From Bacteroidales bacterium (lineage in GTDB: Bacteria > Bacteroidota > Bacteroidia > Bacteroidales > Marinilabiliaceae), in contig JAKSLD010000013.1 of assembly GCA_024401395.1 (NCBI GenBank), positions 38,821-102,820 of the forward strand: a stretch of DNA of 64,000 nucleotides, written 5' to 3'. The notes under the pieces were generated by a model. That model searched no databases. It was given only the letters and a program-made list of their open reading frames with translations, and was not told the DNA's origin. This document shows positions 1 to 6,861 of the stretch, piece by piece. How positions within the stretch are numbered: position 1 is the first letter of the stretch; each line of letters starts with the position of its first letter. The position numbers and the translations under genes were made by a program.

Positions 1-326
1 GGACCAACAGTCAATACGGCATCTACACCTGCATTTTTAGCATTCTGAGTATATTTGATGCAACTCTGAGTAGAGTTAGAACCTGAGCCACCGATAACGA
101 CCATACGTTTATTGACGCGGTTAACTACATGTTCGAACATTTCTGCATCCTCAGCCTCGCTAAGAGTAGGGGACTCACCAGAAGTGCCACATACCACTAC
201 AGCGTTTGTGCCATTCTCTATATGGAAATCGATTAGACGGTCGAGCGACTTGAAATCGATTGAGCCATCAGCGTTGAAAGGTGTGACAAGAGCCACAATT
301 GAACCTTGAAGAGTAAACTGTTTCAT
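1..326 (-). CDS. dapA: 4-hydroxy-tetrahydrodipicolinate synthase (N-terminal part)
   Basis: This is the first 108 or so residues of a DHDPS-family aldolase; the rest lies beyond the left edge. The enzyme condenses pyruvate with aspartate semialdehyde in lysine and diaminopimelate synthesis, in the cytoplasm. Visible in the translation are the early TIM-barrel strand SIVALVTPF and the pyruvate-binding loop GTSGESPTL, where the second Thr of the usual GTTGE is a Ser, a conservative change. The Schiff-base lysine is off the window. The ATG at 324-326 lies 77 bases downstream of a minus-strand TAACTTTG box. The gene diverges from the one at 586. Other members of the N-acetylneuraminate lyase family share this fold, but the loop sequence fits DapA best. 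Confidence 0.9.
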   Translation of the reverse strand, partial: MKQFTLQGSIVALVTPFNADGSIDFKSLDRLIDFHIENGTNAVVVCGTSGESPTLSEAEDAEMFEHVVNRVNKRMVVIGGSGSNSTQSCIKYTQNAKNAGVDAVLTVG

Positions 327-402
327 TAGGTTACCTATGATATTGTATGAGTATAATGTACAAATTAGTTGTATTCTGATAGTTGTTCATCAGACAATAG
401 TG

Positions 403-433
403 CAAAGTTAGTAATAGAACAATAATTAAACAA
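403..433 (-). promoter_or_regulatory. dapA promoter
   Basis: On the minus strand there is a perfect -7 box TAACTTTG (403-410) with TTG (431-433) 20 bases upstream. This matches the Bacteroidota consensus TTTG-N19/20-TAnnTTTG. Confidence 0.6.
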
Positions 434-498
434 CTGTTTTATCAAATTGTTTTGTGTTAGAAATAAAAACACCGTATGTAAAATTTCACACTTTGGTA

Positions 499-529
499 TT
501 TGAAAATAGGATAGTATTACCTATTTTTG
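499..529 (+). promoter_or_regulatory. Promoter of the ACT-like/lysozyme pair
   Basis: TTTG (499-502), a 19-base spacer and TATTTTTG (522-529) match the Bacteroidota -33/-7 consensus exactly. The start codon at 586 lies 56 bases further on. Confidence 0.7.
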
Positions 530-585
530 CGTGTGTTTAGATTTAAACACAATTCTAGAGCTAAGAATAATAATACAACAATAAT

Positions 586-1257
586 ATGCTAACAATCAGT
601 CAAGCAGTAGAAAAGGTCGTCAGAGTTAAACCTTTTATAGTAGAGTCGCTTACCGAGGGATTGATAAATATTTCCTCATTGGCTCGCCACATTGCTCCTA
701 CGGTTGAGCAGATGACGGGCAAAGAGACAAAGAGTGGTGCCATAATAATGGCGCTCAATCGTCTAGTCCCTCATTTGTTGGAGGCAGAAGGTCAGTTCAA
801 CAAAGACATGCTCAGTATGCTTGGCGATATTATTGTACGTTCGAATCTGACAGACTTTACATTCAGGAACAGTCCGACTTTGACAGACTGCAACACACGA
901 CTTCTGGAAGAATTAAAGAATGGCAACAGTACATTCTACACTATGGTAAGAGGAGTGTTTGAGTCGACACTTGTAGTTGGGTCAGATTTTGTACATATAG
1001 TAGAAGAGCAGTTCAAAGGCGAGGACTGTACATACAGGACAGACGATTTGTCGGCCATTACCCTTAAATTACCAGCCAGCAATGTTCAGGCAGTAGGTTT
1101 TTACTACCAGATAATGAAATTCATTGCTTGGGAGGGTATTAATGTTAAGGAAGTAATCTCGACAACAAATGAGTTCTCCATTGTGGTAGCGGAGAATGAT
1201 GTAGACAGAGCCTTCGCATTATTGAAGAACTTGAAGAATCTGACAAAGCTTGGTTAG
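586..1257 (+). CDS. ACT-like domain protein of unknown function
   Basis: A 223-residue soluble protein without signal peptide or membrane segment. The N-terminal half is helical (starting ISQAVEKVV...PFIVESL). The C-terminal quarter, from about residue 165, has the beta-alpha-beta pattern of an ACT regulatory domain, as in aspartate kinases: FYYQIMKFIAWEGINVKEV followed by the strand EFSIVVAENDVDRAFALL. There is no kinase domain. ACT domains usually bind small ligands such as amino acids; that role here is inference. It overlaps the lysozyme gene that follows by 8 bases, so the two are probably co-transcribed from the promoter at 499-529. Confidence 0.7.
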   Translation: MLTISQAVEKVVRVKPFIVESLTEGLINISSLARHIAPTVEQMTGKETKSGAIIMALNRLVPHLLEAEGQFNKDMLSMLGDIIVRSNLTDFTFRNSPTLTDCNTRLLEELKNGNSTFYTMVRGVFESTLVVGSDFVHIVEEQFKGEDCTYRTDDLSAITLKLPASNVQAVGFYYQIMKFIAWEGINVKEVISTTNEFSIVVAENDVDRAFALLKNLKNLTKLG

Positions 1258-2065
1258 GCGGTCAAATAGAGCCAAAAGCCGAAAGAAATTTTGGATATGG
1301 ATTATAGGTATAGCTGTAAGCTTGGTGCTTGCGGCTGTATTGCTATTGTTTACCAATCGAGGGAAGAGGATAGTCAACCACGTCTGTGAGGTATTTTCAG
1401 GAGCTTATATACCAAGTGGATATATATATGGTATAGACGTTTCCCATTTTCAGGGTGAGATACATTGGGATAAAGTTGGAAAAATAAAGTATAACCCATT
1501 AGTACGCAGAGTAGATATTTCAGGAAGAGAGCATAAAGACATCTCGTTTGTCATAGCAAAAACTACAGAAGGAAGCAACAGTAAGTATGATGATAAAGAT
1601 TACGCGAAGAATTATCAGGAAATCAGAGATTTAGGGCTGATATTAGGAGCGTATCATGTTCTTTCTCCTGGAGGTAAGTTCGATTTGCAGGCAAAACATT
1701 ATATAGAGACCTGCAATCTACGCAAGGGAGATATCAGGCCCATACTGGACGTAGAAGCCGACATACGCTTAAAAGGAGAAGAACTTACGAATGCTGTCAA
1801 GCAATGGATAGAAGTTGTAGAAAAGCATTACGGTTGCAAGCCGATAATATATACGTCGACCACGCTATACAGCAAGACATTCGCTACCAAAGAGTTTCAG
1901 GACTATGATTTTTGGATAGCGCAATACTACAACCCGAATATGGCGGTCAAATCGGCTATATGGCAATTTACGTCGCACGGCAGAATAGAAGGTATAGATA
2001 CGAGAGTAGATTTAGATGTGCTGCCCAACGGCGAAAAGTCGATGAAACATTTATTGATACCATAA
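1250..2065 (+). CDS. GH25-family lysozyme, membrane anchored
   Basis: A 271-residue glycoside hydrolase family 25 (Cellosyl/LytC-type) muramidase, predicted to cut the MurNAc-GlcNAc bond of peptidoglycan. Residues about 12-35 form an uncleaved-looking transmembrane anchor after a basic start (VRRSNRAKSRKK). The catalytic domain begins at YGIDVSHFQGEIHW, with the DVSH aspartate, the ILDVEAD acidic pair, the IIYTS strand and the C-terminal DxDV motif. No in-frame ATG precedes the domain, so I chose TTG at 1250, which overlaps the upstream stop by 8 bases and suggests translational coupling. It probably acts on the periplasmic face of the inner membrane. The family call is confident; the biological role is not. 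Confidence 0.88.
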   Translation: MVRRSNRAKSRKKFWIWIIGIAVSLVLAAVLLLFTNRGKRIVNHVCEVFSGAYIPSGYIYGIDVSHFQGEIHWDKVGKIKYNPLVRRVDISGREHKDISFVIAKTTEGSNSKYDDKDYAKNYQEIRDLGLILGAYHVLSPGGKFDLQAKHYIETCNLRKGDIRPILDVEADIRLKGEELTNAVKQWIEVVEKHYGCKPIIYTSTTLYSKTFATKEFQDYDFWIAQYYNPNMAVKSAIWQFTSHGRIEGIDTRVDLDVLPNGEKSMKHLLIP

Positions 2066-2197
2066 CGGGACATTATTCATACATAATAGAGAGAGGATAG
2101 ACAAAAAAACAGTGTTTATCCTCTCATTTTGTTTTTCTGTCCACCTCTGTATAGCGTTATTTATTCAACTTTGTATCAAACGAATTCACACAGGGTT

Positions 2198-3220
2198 ATG
2201 AAAGTAATGATATCCGCAATATTTGCTTGTGTATGTCTAGTGTCGTTAATAGCATCAGCGCAGACAGAGAGGAAGCATAGAGAGCGTCCAACAGATCTTA
2301 AAGTAGAAGATATGGTGGTTCATGACCCAGTGATGGCGTATGAAGACGGTGTCTACTATATTTATACAACAGGATATGGTGTGGGTTGTTTCTCGTCAAA
2401 AGACCTAAAGAATTGGCATGTTGAGAAGCCTTGTGTGGAAAAGTTGCCAGATTGGCTTACAGAATTACAGCCATTTGCGAGTATGCACGTATGGGCTCCA
2501 GACGTAATATATTATGGTGGAGAGTGGCATTTGTTCTATTCCTCATCAGCATTTGCCAAGAATACTTCGGTTATAGGACACTTGACATCACCTACATTGA
2601 ACCCAAACAATCCAGAATATGGTTGGAAAGACAAAGGACTGATAGTGCAGTCGGTACCCAACCGAGACAACTGGAATGCGATAGATCCTAATATCTTCCT
2701 AGATGAAGAAGGCACGCCATGGATGGTATTCGGTTCATTCTGGGGAGGATTGAAGATGGTCAAGCTGAATGCAGACCTATCGGGTATAGCAAAGCCAGAG
2801 GTGTGGAAGACAGCCTGTTCACGTCCTCGTTCGTTTGAATTAGCGTCAGAAGATCCAGGAGACGGTGCAGTAGAGGCTCCATTTGTGACAAAATACGGAG
2901 ACTATTACTATCTCTTTGTGTCGATAGACTACTGCTGCCGAGGAGCAGAGAGTACATATAAGGTAGTAGTCGGCAGAAGTGATAAAGCATGCGGTCCGTA
3001 CGTTGACAAAGATGGTAAAGAGATGCAGTTTGACGGAGGTACGCTAGTCATAGAAGGAGATAAGAAGAAATATTCGGCAGTGGGGCACTGTTCAGTATAC
3101 AATGATATGCCATGCGGCTCGGTATATGTTTCGCATGCATACGAGATGGAAGGTGGTGCACCGAAGCTGTATATAAAGAAAATAGACTGGTCGACAGGTT
3201 GGCCAGTATTACTAGAATAG
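2198..3220 (+). CDS. Secreted GH43-family glycosidase (arabinanase/xylosidase-like)
   Basis: A 340-residue protein with a signal peptide (residues 1-20, cleavage near IASAQ) and one five-bladed beta-propeller domain. The three GH43 acidic residues can be placed: the general base in VVHDPVMAYEDG, the pKa modulator in WNAIDPNIFLDEEG, and the acid in DGAVEAPFV. It probably removes or cuts alpha-L-arabinofuranosyl or beta-xylosyl linkages in plant polysaccharides. The DPNIF sequence resembles the endo-arabinanase branch. The frame extends upstream to 2129, but the ATG at 2198 begins a typical signal peptide and is preferred. No SusC/SusD pair is adjacent, so it is not in a standard polysaccharide utilisation locus. 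Confidence 0.85.
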   Translation: MKVMISAIFACVCLVSLIASAQTERKHRERPTDLKVEDMVVHDPVMAYEDGVYYIYTTGYGVGCFSSKDLKNWHVEKPCVEKLPDWLTELQPFASMHVWAPDVIYYGGEWHLFYSSSAFAKNTSVIGHLTSPTLNPNNPEYGWKDKGLIVQSVPNRDNWNAIDPNIFLDEEGTPWMVFGSFWGGLKMVKLNADLSGIAKPEVWKTACSRPRSFELASEDPGDGAVEAPFVTKYGDYYYLFVSIDYCCRGAESTYKVVVGRSDKACGPYVDKDGKEMQFDGGTLVIEGDKKKYSAVGHCSVYNDMPCGSVYVSHAYEMEGGAPKLYIKKIDWSTGWPVLLE

Positions 3221-3286
3221 ATTTAGTTAGTTAGATTGCGATATTTAGTTAGTTGATTGATTGATGCATTTGTGATTAAATGTGAG

Positions 3287-3326
3287 AAAGGACTCGTAGA
3301 AGAAATATTCTGCGAGTCCTTTTTTA
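3287..3326 (+). terminator. Rho-independent terminator after the GH43 gene
   Basis: The stem AAGGACTCG pairs with CGAGTCCTT around a 16-base loop and is followed by a run of T on the plus strand. The A run on its left side would also allow it to work for the convergent fmt transcript. Confidence 0.75.
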
Positions 3327-3373
3327 TTATCAGGCTTAAAAAATCTTACCGATGCAAAACCTTGGCAGGAAAA

Positions 3374-4378
3374 CTATTCCTCCTCCTCGTCCAAGTTGCG
3401 ACCAGAAGAGATGTATTCGTCAGTGTCAAGGTGGAGACCATTGAGGTAAGTCTTCGCATCCATACGTTTTTTGCCGGCAGGCTGAAGTTCCTCTATCAGG
3501 TATGCTACCTCAGAATCTCCAGTACCGATAGCGAGGATGCCAGACTTCTTGCTTATATAGACCTCACCTGGGTAGAGGTGGTAGTCCATAAGGAAAAGTT
3601 CAGAGCCCTTGAAGATTTTGAATGTCTCACCCTCTTTCTTGCCAGGGAGTTCGATATCAGACCAAGCGGCAGGGTAGGGGCTTAAGCCGCGCACCTTATT
3701 ATTGATCTTATAAGGACTCTTAGTCCAGTCGATTTTCATATCCTCCTTGAAAATCTTAGGAGCAAGAAGGTGGTAATCGTACAGGCCATTTATGGTTTGA
3801 GGCTTAAGATCGAGTTGGTCCTTAGCCACCAAATCAAGAGTTTCTACTATAGCCATTGCGCCCTCTTCCATAAGTTTATCGTGGATAGTACCAGCATTAT
3901 CTTTGGAAGTAATATCAATTATACGCTGAAGAGCGATATCTCCGGTATCGATTTCGTGGGTAAGCTTGAAAGTGGTTACTCCAGTTATGTCGTCGCCATT
4001 CATGATAGCCCAGTTGATAGGAGCTGCGCCACGGTATCTAGGGAGGAGGCTGCCATGAACATTGTATGTGCCTTTAGGAGGCATATTCCATACGATTTCA
4101 GGGAGCATACGGAAAGCTACGACTACCTGTATTTCGGCATTAAGAGCACGTAGTTCCTCGATAAAAGCCTCATCTTTGAGACGTTCGGGCTGCAAGACCT
4201 TAAGTCCGTGTTCCTCTGCATATAATTTGACGGCAGACTTCTGAATTTTCTGACCTCTACCAGCAGGTTTGTCTGGCATAGTAACAACAGCAGCGACATC
4301 ATGACCCGCTTTTATGAGAGCGTCTAGTGATGCCACTGCAAATTCAGGAGTGCCCATAAAAACCAATCTCATGGACAA
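3374..4378 (-). CDS. fmt: Methionyl-tRNA formyltransferase
   Basis: This 334-residue enzyme transfers a formyl group from 10-formyl-tetrahydrofolate to Met-tRNA(fMet), which is needed for bacterial translation initiation. The N-terminal Rossmann domain opens with MRLVFMGTPEFAV. The catalytic loop GSLLPRYRGAAPINWAI contains the SLLPxYRG signature, and a C-terminal OB-like domain follows. Length is close to the usual 310-330. Two start codons lie at the front (MSM); the second, at 4372, is equally plausible. The tail is acidic (NLDEEEE). It follows the acidic small protein gene by 18 bases and is probably in its transcript. Confidence 0.96.
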   Translation of the reverse strand: MSMRLVFMGTPEFAVASLDALIKAGHDVAAVVTMPDKPAGRGQKIQKSAVKLYAEEHGLKVLQPERLKDEAFIEELRALNAEIQVVVAFRMLPEIVWNMPPKGTYNVHGSLLPRYRGAAPINWAIMNGDDITGVTTFKLTHEIDTGDIALQRIIDITSKDNAGTIHDKLMEEGAMAIVETLDLVAKDQLDLKPQTINGLYDYHLLAPKIFKEDMKIDWTKSPYKINNKVRGLSPYPAAWSDIELPGKKEGETFKIFKGSELFLMDYHLYPGEVYISKKSGILAIGTGDSEVAYLIEELQPAGKKRMDAKTYLNGLHLDTDEYISSGRNLDEEEE

Positions 4379-4396
4379 ACTATTTTAGGGGGGTGA

Positions 4397-4741
4397 TTAA
4401 TCTTCGTCTTCGGCGTCTGCCATATCCTGAAGAGAGCCGGCAGAAGTTTCAACATCATCGTCCTCCTCCTCATCATCAGAGTCAACGCCACCTTCAAGGT
4501 TCATTTCGTCATCTCCACCGAGAGGTTCGTCGTCGATATCCATCTCCTCCTTAGCTGGGAACTTAATGAGGTAGCTGAACTCCTCGGTCTCGTAAGGGAG
4601 TGCGGACATAAGTCGACCACCACCGATATCGAATGTACGGATATCGTCACGAAGGTTAGGATGGAGTGCGAGGATTTCCTCTTTCATTGCCTCGTCAAGT
4701 TTCTCAAAATTCTTGATAACTTTTGGTTTAGGATTAGCCAT
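4397..4741 (-). CDS. Conserved acidic protein of unknown function
   Basis: A 114-residue protein whose first 65 residues look like a compact domain (KVIKNFEKLDEAMKEEILALHPN... ending in EFSYLIKFPAKE). The rest is a highly acidic, low-complexity tail of Asp and Glu. There is no signal peptide or membrane segment. I do not recognise a named family, though a short basic-then-acidic layout of this kind recurs beside fmt in Bacteroidales. It is the first gene of a two-gene transcript with fmt. A -7 box lies 46 bases upstream. Confidence 0.75.
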   Translation of the reverse strand: MANPKPKVIKNFEKLDEAMKEEILALHPNLRDDIRTFDIGGGRLMSALPYETEEFSYLIKFPAKEEMDIDDEPLGGDDEMNLEGGVDSDDEEEDDDVETSAGSLQDMADAEDED

Positions 4742-4786
4742 AATGCGTATCTAAGGTTGTTTATTGTCTTTGAACTTTTCGGGGGT

Positions 4787-4794
4787 CAAAATTA
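4787..4794 (-). promoter_or_regulatory. -7 box upstream of the acidic protein and fmt
   Basis: On the minus strand this reads TAATTTTG, a perfect TAnnTTTG. I do not see a clear -33 partner at the right spacing. Confidence 0.45.
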
Positions 4795-4814
4795 GAAAAG
4801 TTTTATAGTTTGAT

Positions 4815-4847
4815 ACACCTTAAGGCATAAAAATATGCCTTAAGTGT
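4815..4847 (-). terminator. Hairpin downstream of the sialate esterase
   Basis: The arms 4815-4829 and 4834-4847 (core TTAAGGCATA / TATGCCTTAA) form a stem of about 13 bp with a 4-base loop. No T run follows, so it may be an RNA stabiliser or an imperfect terminator for the esterase transcript. Confidence 0.5.
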
Positions 4848-4862
4848 GTTAAATATTCAAAA

Positions 4863-6302
4863 TTAGTCCCAGTTGTCCGTTCTGAAAGGGATACAAGGTA
4901 GGTGGTTACCCCCAATAAGGTTGCCGATTTGGAAATTTTTGAAGCAATAGCGAACAGCTGCTGGTTTAGCGACCTTCTCAGAAGAGACAACGACCTCGTT
5001 AGTCTGCCAATGGATCCATACCTTATCGGCAGGGTAGAAGACCTTATCGTCGCCAGCGACCTCGAAGCCCTGGATATCATAGTTACGGCAGATGCCGTCA
5101 GTTATTTTATCCAAAGTGATCCAAGCCTCATTGTTTTTAACCTCCCACTTGCCGTTGAACTCAGGACCCTCGCAACAGAGGTACTTATAGCCATAAGTCT
5201 TGTTGAGAGCCAAGTAGCTAAGGCGAGCGCCAACAGGCTGCTTCAACTGAGGGTGGATATTCAGAACCTCGAAAGGAAGAGCAGCGTTGTTGGTAGAAAT
5301 CATACCACTATTAGGGATAAGCTTCAACGCCTTGAACTGAGCCTCGCGTAGGAGGGCGCCGTTGATAGCATCAGGATTGTCATTGTCATAAGCATAAGGA
5401 GCGATCTCGCAATAATAGAAAGGAATATCGCCGAGTTTCATCTCGGCGCGCCAGTTCTTGACCATAGTTGCGAGACGGTCGGCATAAGTATCATGATGAC
5501 CTACGTTAGAGCAACCCTGATAATAGATGATACCCTTATAAGTAAACTGGTGAGCGACATGGAACATACCATTATAAGCTACGAGAGGGCGTTCCCAATC
5601 AGGCAGGTAATTCTCGATACCCTCCTTAGAGCAGTTGATATCAGAATAGCCTTTTAGGATATTCTCAGGCATCCAAGACTCCACGCGAGAGCCACCATAA
5701 GCGCATACTACTATACCAACAGGAATGTTGAGAGCCTGCTCCAAATTACGTGCGAAGAACCAAGCTGTGGCGCTGAAGTTCAATACTTCGTCGAAACGCT
5801 CAGTAGTTTTCCAAGAAGAGTTACAATCGGTCACATCCTCAAAACTATGGAGTTTAGGGACGGTAAAGAAACGTATACCCTTGAATCTTCCAGCCATGAT
5901 AGCCTCGTCGGTGCCATCCTTGACGATACACCCGCCGAAACCTCTCAGAGGCATTTCCATATTACTTTGGCCACCTGCGAACCAAACTTCGCCGACCAAG
6001 ACATTATTCAAAGTTACAGCGCCATCCTTATCAGAGATTGTAATAGACTGAGGGTTGTAGGAGCCAGCCTGAGACTTGACAGTAGTGAGGAACTTTCCAT
6101 CCTTATCTGCCTTTACAGAAGCAGAAGCTCCCCAAGAAGTTGTGATTTTTACCTCGCTGTTTGCCTTAGCAGAACCCCAGAGACGTACATCCGCATTCTG
6201 TTGGATGACCATATTGTCGCCGATTACGGCTGGCAATTTCACGGTAGCGTTCGCGAAAGCGCTACCCAATAACAATAGTGCTAGTGTGAATCTTACTTTC
6301 AT
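4863..6302 (-). CDS. Secreted sialate O-acetylesterase (SASA family)
   Basis: A 479-residue SGNH-fold esterase predicted to remove O-acetyl groups from sialic acids or related sugars in the periplasm. The signal peptide is residues 1-19 (cleavage near AFANA). An N-terminal beta domain (VIQQNADVRLWGSAKANSEV) precedes the catalytic domain. The nucleophile motif is FAGGQSNMEMPL, the oxyanion region YQGCSNVGHH, and the catalytic His lies in NIHPQLKQPVGARL. The frame runs up to 6455, but the ATG at 6302 is preferred: it starts the signal peptide and lies 25 bases downstream of a minus-strand promoter. Some members deacetylate xylan or other glycans, so the substrate is open. Confidence 0.88.
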   Translation of the reverse strand: MKVRFTLALLLLGSAFANATVKLPAVIGDNMVIQQNADVRLWGSAKANSEVKITTSWGASASVKADKDGKFLTTVKSQAGSYNPQSITISDKDGAVTLNNVLVGEVWFAGGQSNMEMPLRGFGGCIVKDGTDEAIMAGRFKGIRFFTVPKLHSFEDVTDCNSSWKTTERFDEVLNFSATAWFFARNLEQALNIPVGIVVCAYGGSRVESWMPENILKGYSDINCSKEGIENYLPDWERPLVAYNGMFHVAHQFTYKGIIYYQGCSNVGHHDTYADRLATMVKNWRAEMKLGDIPFYYCEIAPYAYDNDNPDAINGALLREAQFKALKLIPNSGMISTNNAALPFEVLNIHPQLKQPVGARLSYLALNKTYGYKYLCCEGPEFNGKWEVKNNEAWITLDKITDGICRNYDIQGFEVAGDDKVFYPADKVWIHWQTNEVVVSSEKVAKPAAVRYCFKNFQIGNLIGGNHLPCIPFRTDNWD

Positions 6303-6327
6303 GTTAGTCGTTTTAATATTCGTGGGG

Positions 6328-6357
6328 CAAATATAGCTTTTATATACAAAATACCAA
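6328..6357 (-). promoter_or_regulatory. Promoter of the sialate esterase
   Basis: On the minus strand there is TTG (6355-6357), a 19-base spacer and TATATTTG (6328-6335). It places the start codon at 6302 rather than further upstream. Confidence 0.65.
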
Positions 6358-6408
6358 TTCGGGGGATAATAATTTATTGAGAGAGTAAAAATGACAGAGT
6401 ATTGCACA

Positions 6409-6444
6409 AAAAAAAGAGACGCTATCCTCTCGGACTTGCGTCTC
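6409..6444 (-). terminator. Terminator of the candidate small RNA
   Basis: A 7-bp GC-rich stem (GAGACGC/GCGTCTC, 15-base loop) is followed by a T run on the minus strand. No coding gene ends here on that strand. Confidence 0.7.
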
Positions 6445-6525
6445 GTACCACTCAAAACTCTATATATTAATTAACCACTCAAAACCAATTTAAGGAGACT
6501 TGGCAGGGCAGTGCCCTTCAAATCC
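6409..6525 (-). ncRNA. Candidate small RNA, about 115 nt
   Basis: This is a free-standing promoter-terminator unit with no coding frame. Upstream lies a perfect minus-strand promoter (6531-6562). At the 3' end, GAGACGC (6438-6444) pairs with GCGTCTC (6416-6422) and is followed by at least eight T on the minus strand. The 5' part has a GGGCA/TGCCC hairpin. The middle contains the 12-mer GTTTTGAGTGGT twice with a 27-base period, around an AT-rich segment TAATTAATATATAGAG. I do not recognise an Rfam family. It lies between the sialate esterase and a thioredoxin-like gene. Transcription is inferred, not shown. Confidence 0.5.
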
Positions 6526-6530
6526 AGTTT

Positions 6531-6562
6531 CAAAGTTAGGCGTGTTTTGCGATATATCCAAA
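6531..6562 (-). promoter_or_regulatory. Promoter of the candidate small RNA
   Basis: On the minus strand there is TTTG (6559-6562), a 20-base spacer and TAACTTTG (6531-6538). It points away from the thioredoxin-like gene and towards the terminator at 6409-6444. Confidence 0.6.
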
Positions 6563-6691
6563 TAAATACCCAAAAAACTCCATAAAAGGGGACATTGATT
6601 CCATATAAAAACCAATTCAGGCGTAGCATTAGCCATACAGTTACGTTTTTTGTGCATACGTTCTAGTCTCGGTCTAGACTCTGTCTAGTAT

Positions 6692-6730
6692 CGGAGAAGT
6701 CCCTTGTTCATCGCAATTTTTTATTTTGAA
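6692..6730 (+). repeat. Dispersed intergenic core element, copy 1
   Basis: The segment CTAGTAT...GAGAAGTCCC followed by CTTGTTCATCGCAATTTTTT matches the 3' end of the two structured repeats near 43.0 and 63.6 kb. It lies in the non-coding stretch 6563-6861, about 130 bases before the next plus-strand start codon. The rest of that stretch shows only the small inverted motif TAGACTCTGTCTA. Confidence 0.6.
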
Positions 6731-6833
6731 CAAATATAGACAGAGACAAGGAAGGGTTGTTTGAGAGTAGAGAGAAGAACAATATTGCGCGCAGTTTTTT
6801 ATTTATAGTTCTAGGAATTGGCTGAATTTTGAC

Positions 6834-6841
6834 TATCTTCG
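6834..6841 (+). promoter_or_regulatory. Weak -7-like box before the thioredoxin-like gene
   Basis: TATCTTCG differs from TAnnTTTG at one base and lies 20 bases before the ATG at 6862. The same variant occurs upstream of the minus-strand gene starting at 47320. Confidence 0.35.
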
Positions 6842-6861
6842 CATCAGCAAAATTGATCTCT

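Noticed and set aside
6303..6455. N-terminal extension of the sialate esterase
   Set aside because: It would precede both the signal peptide and the promoter at 6328-6357.
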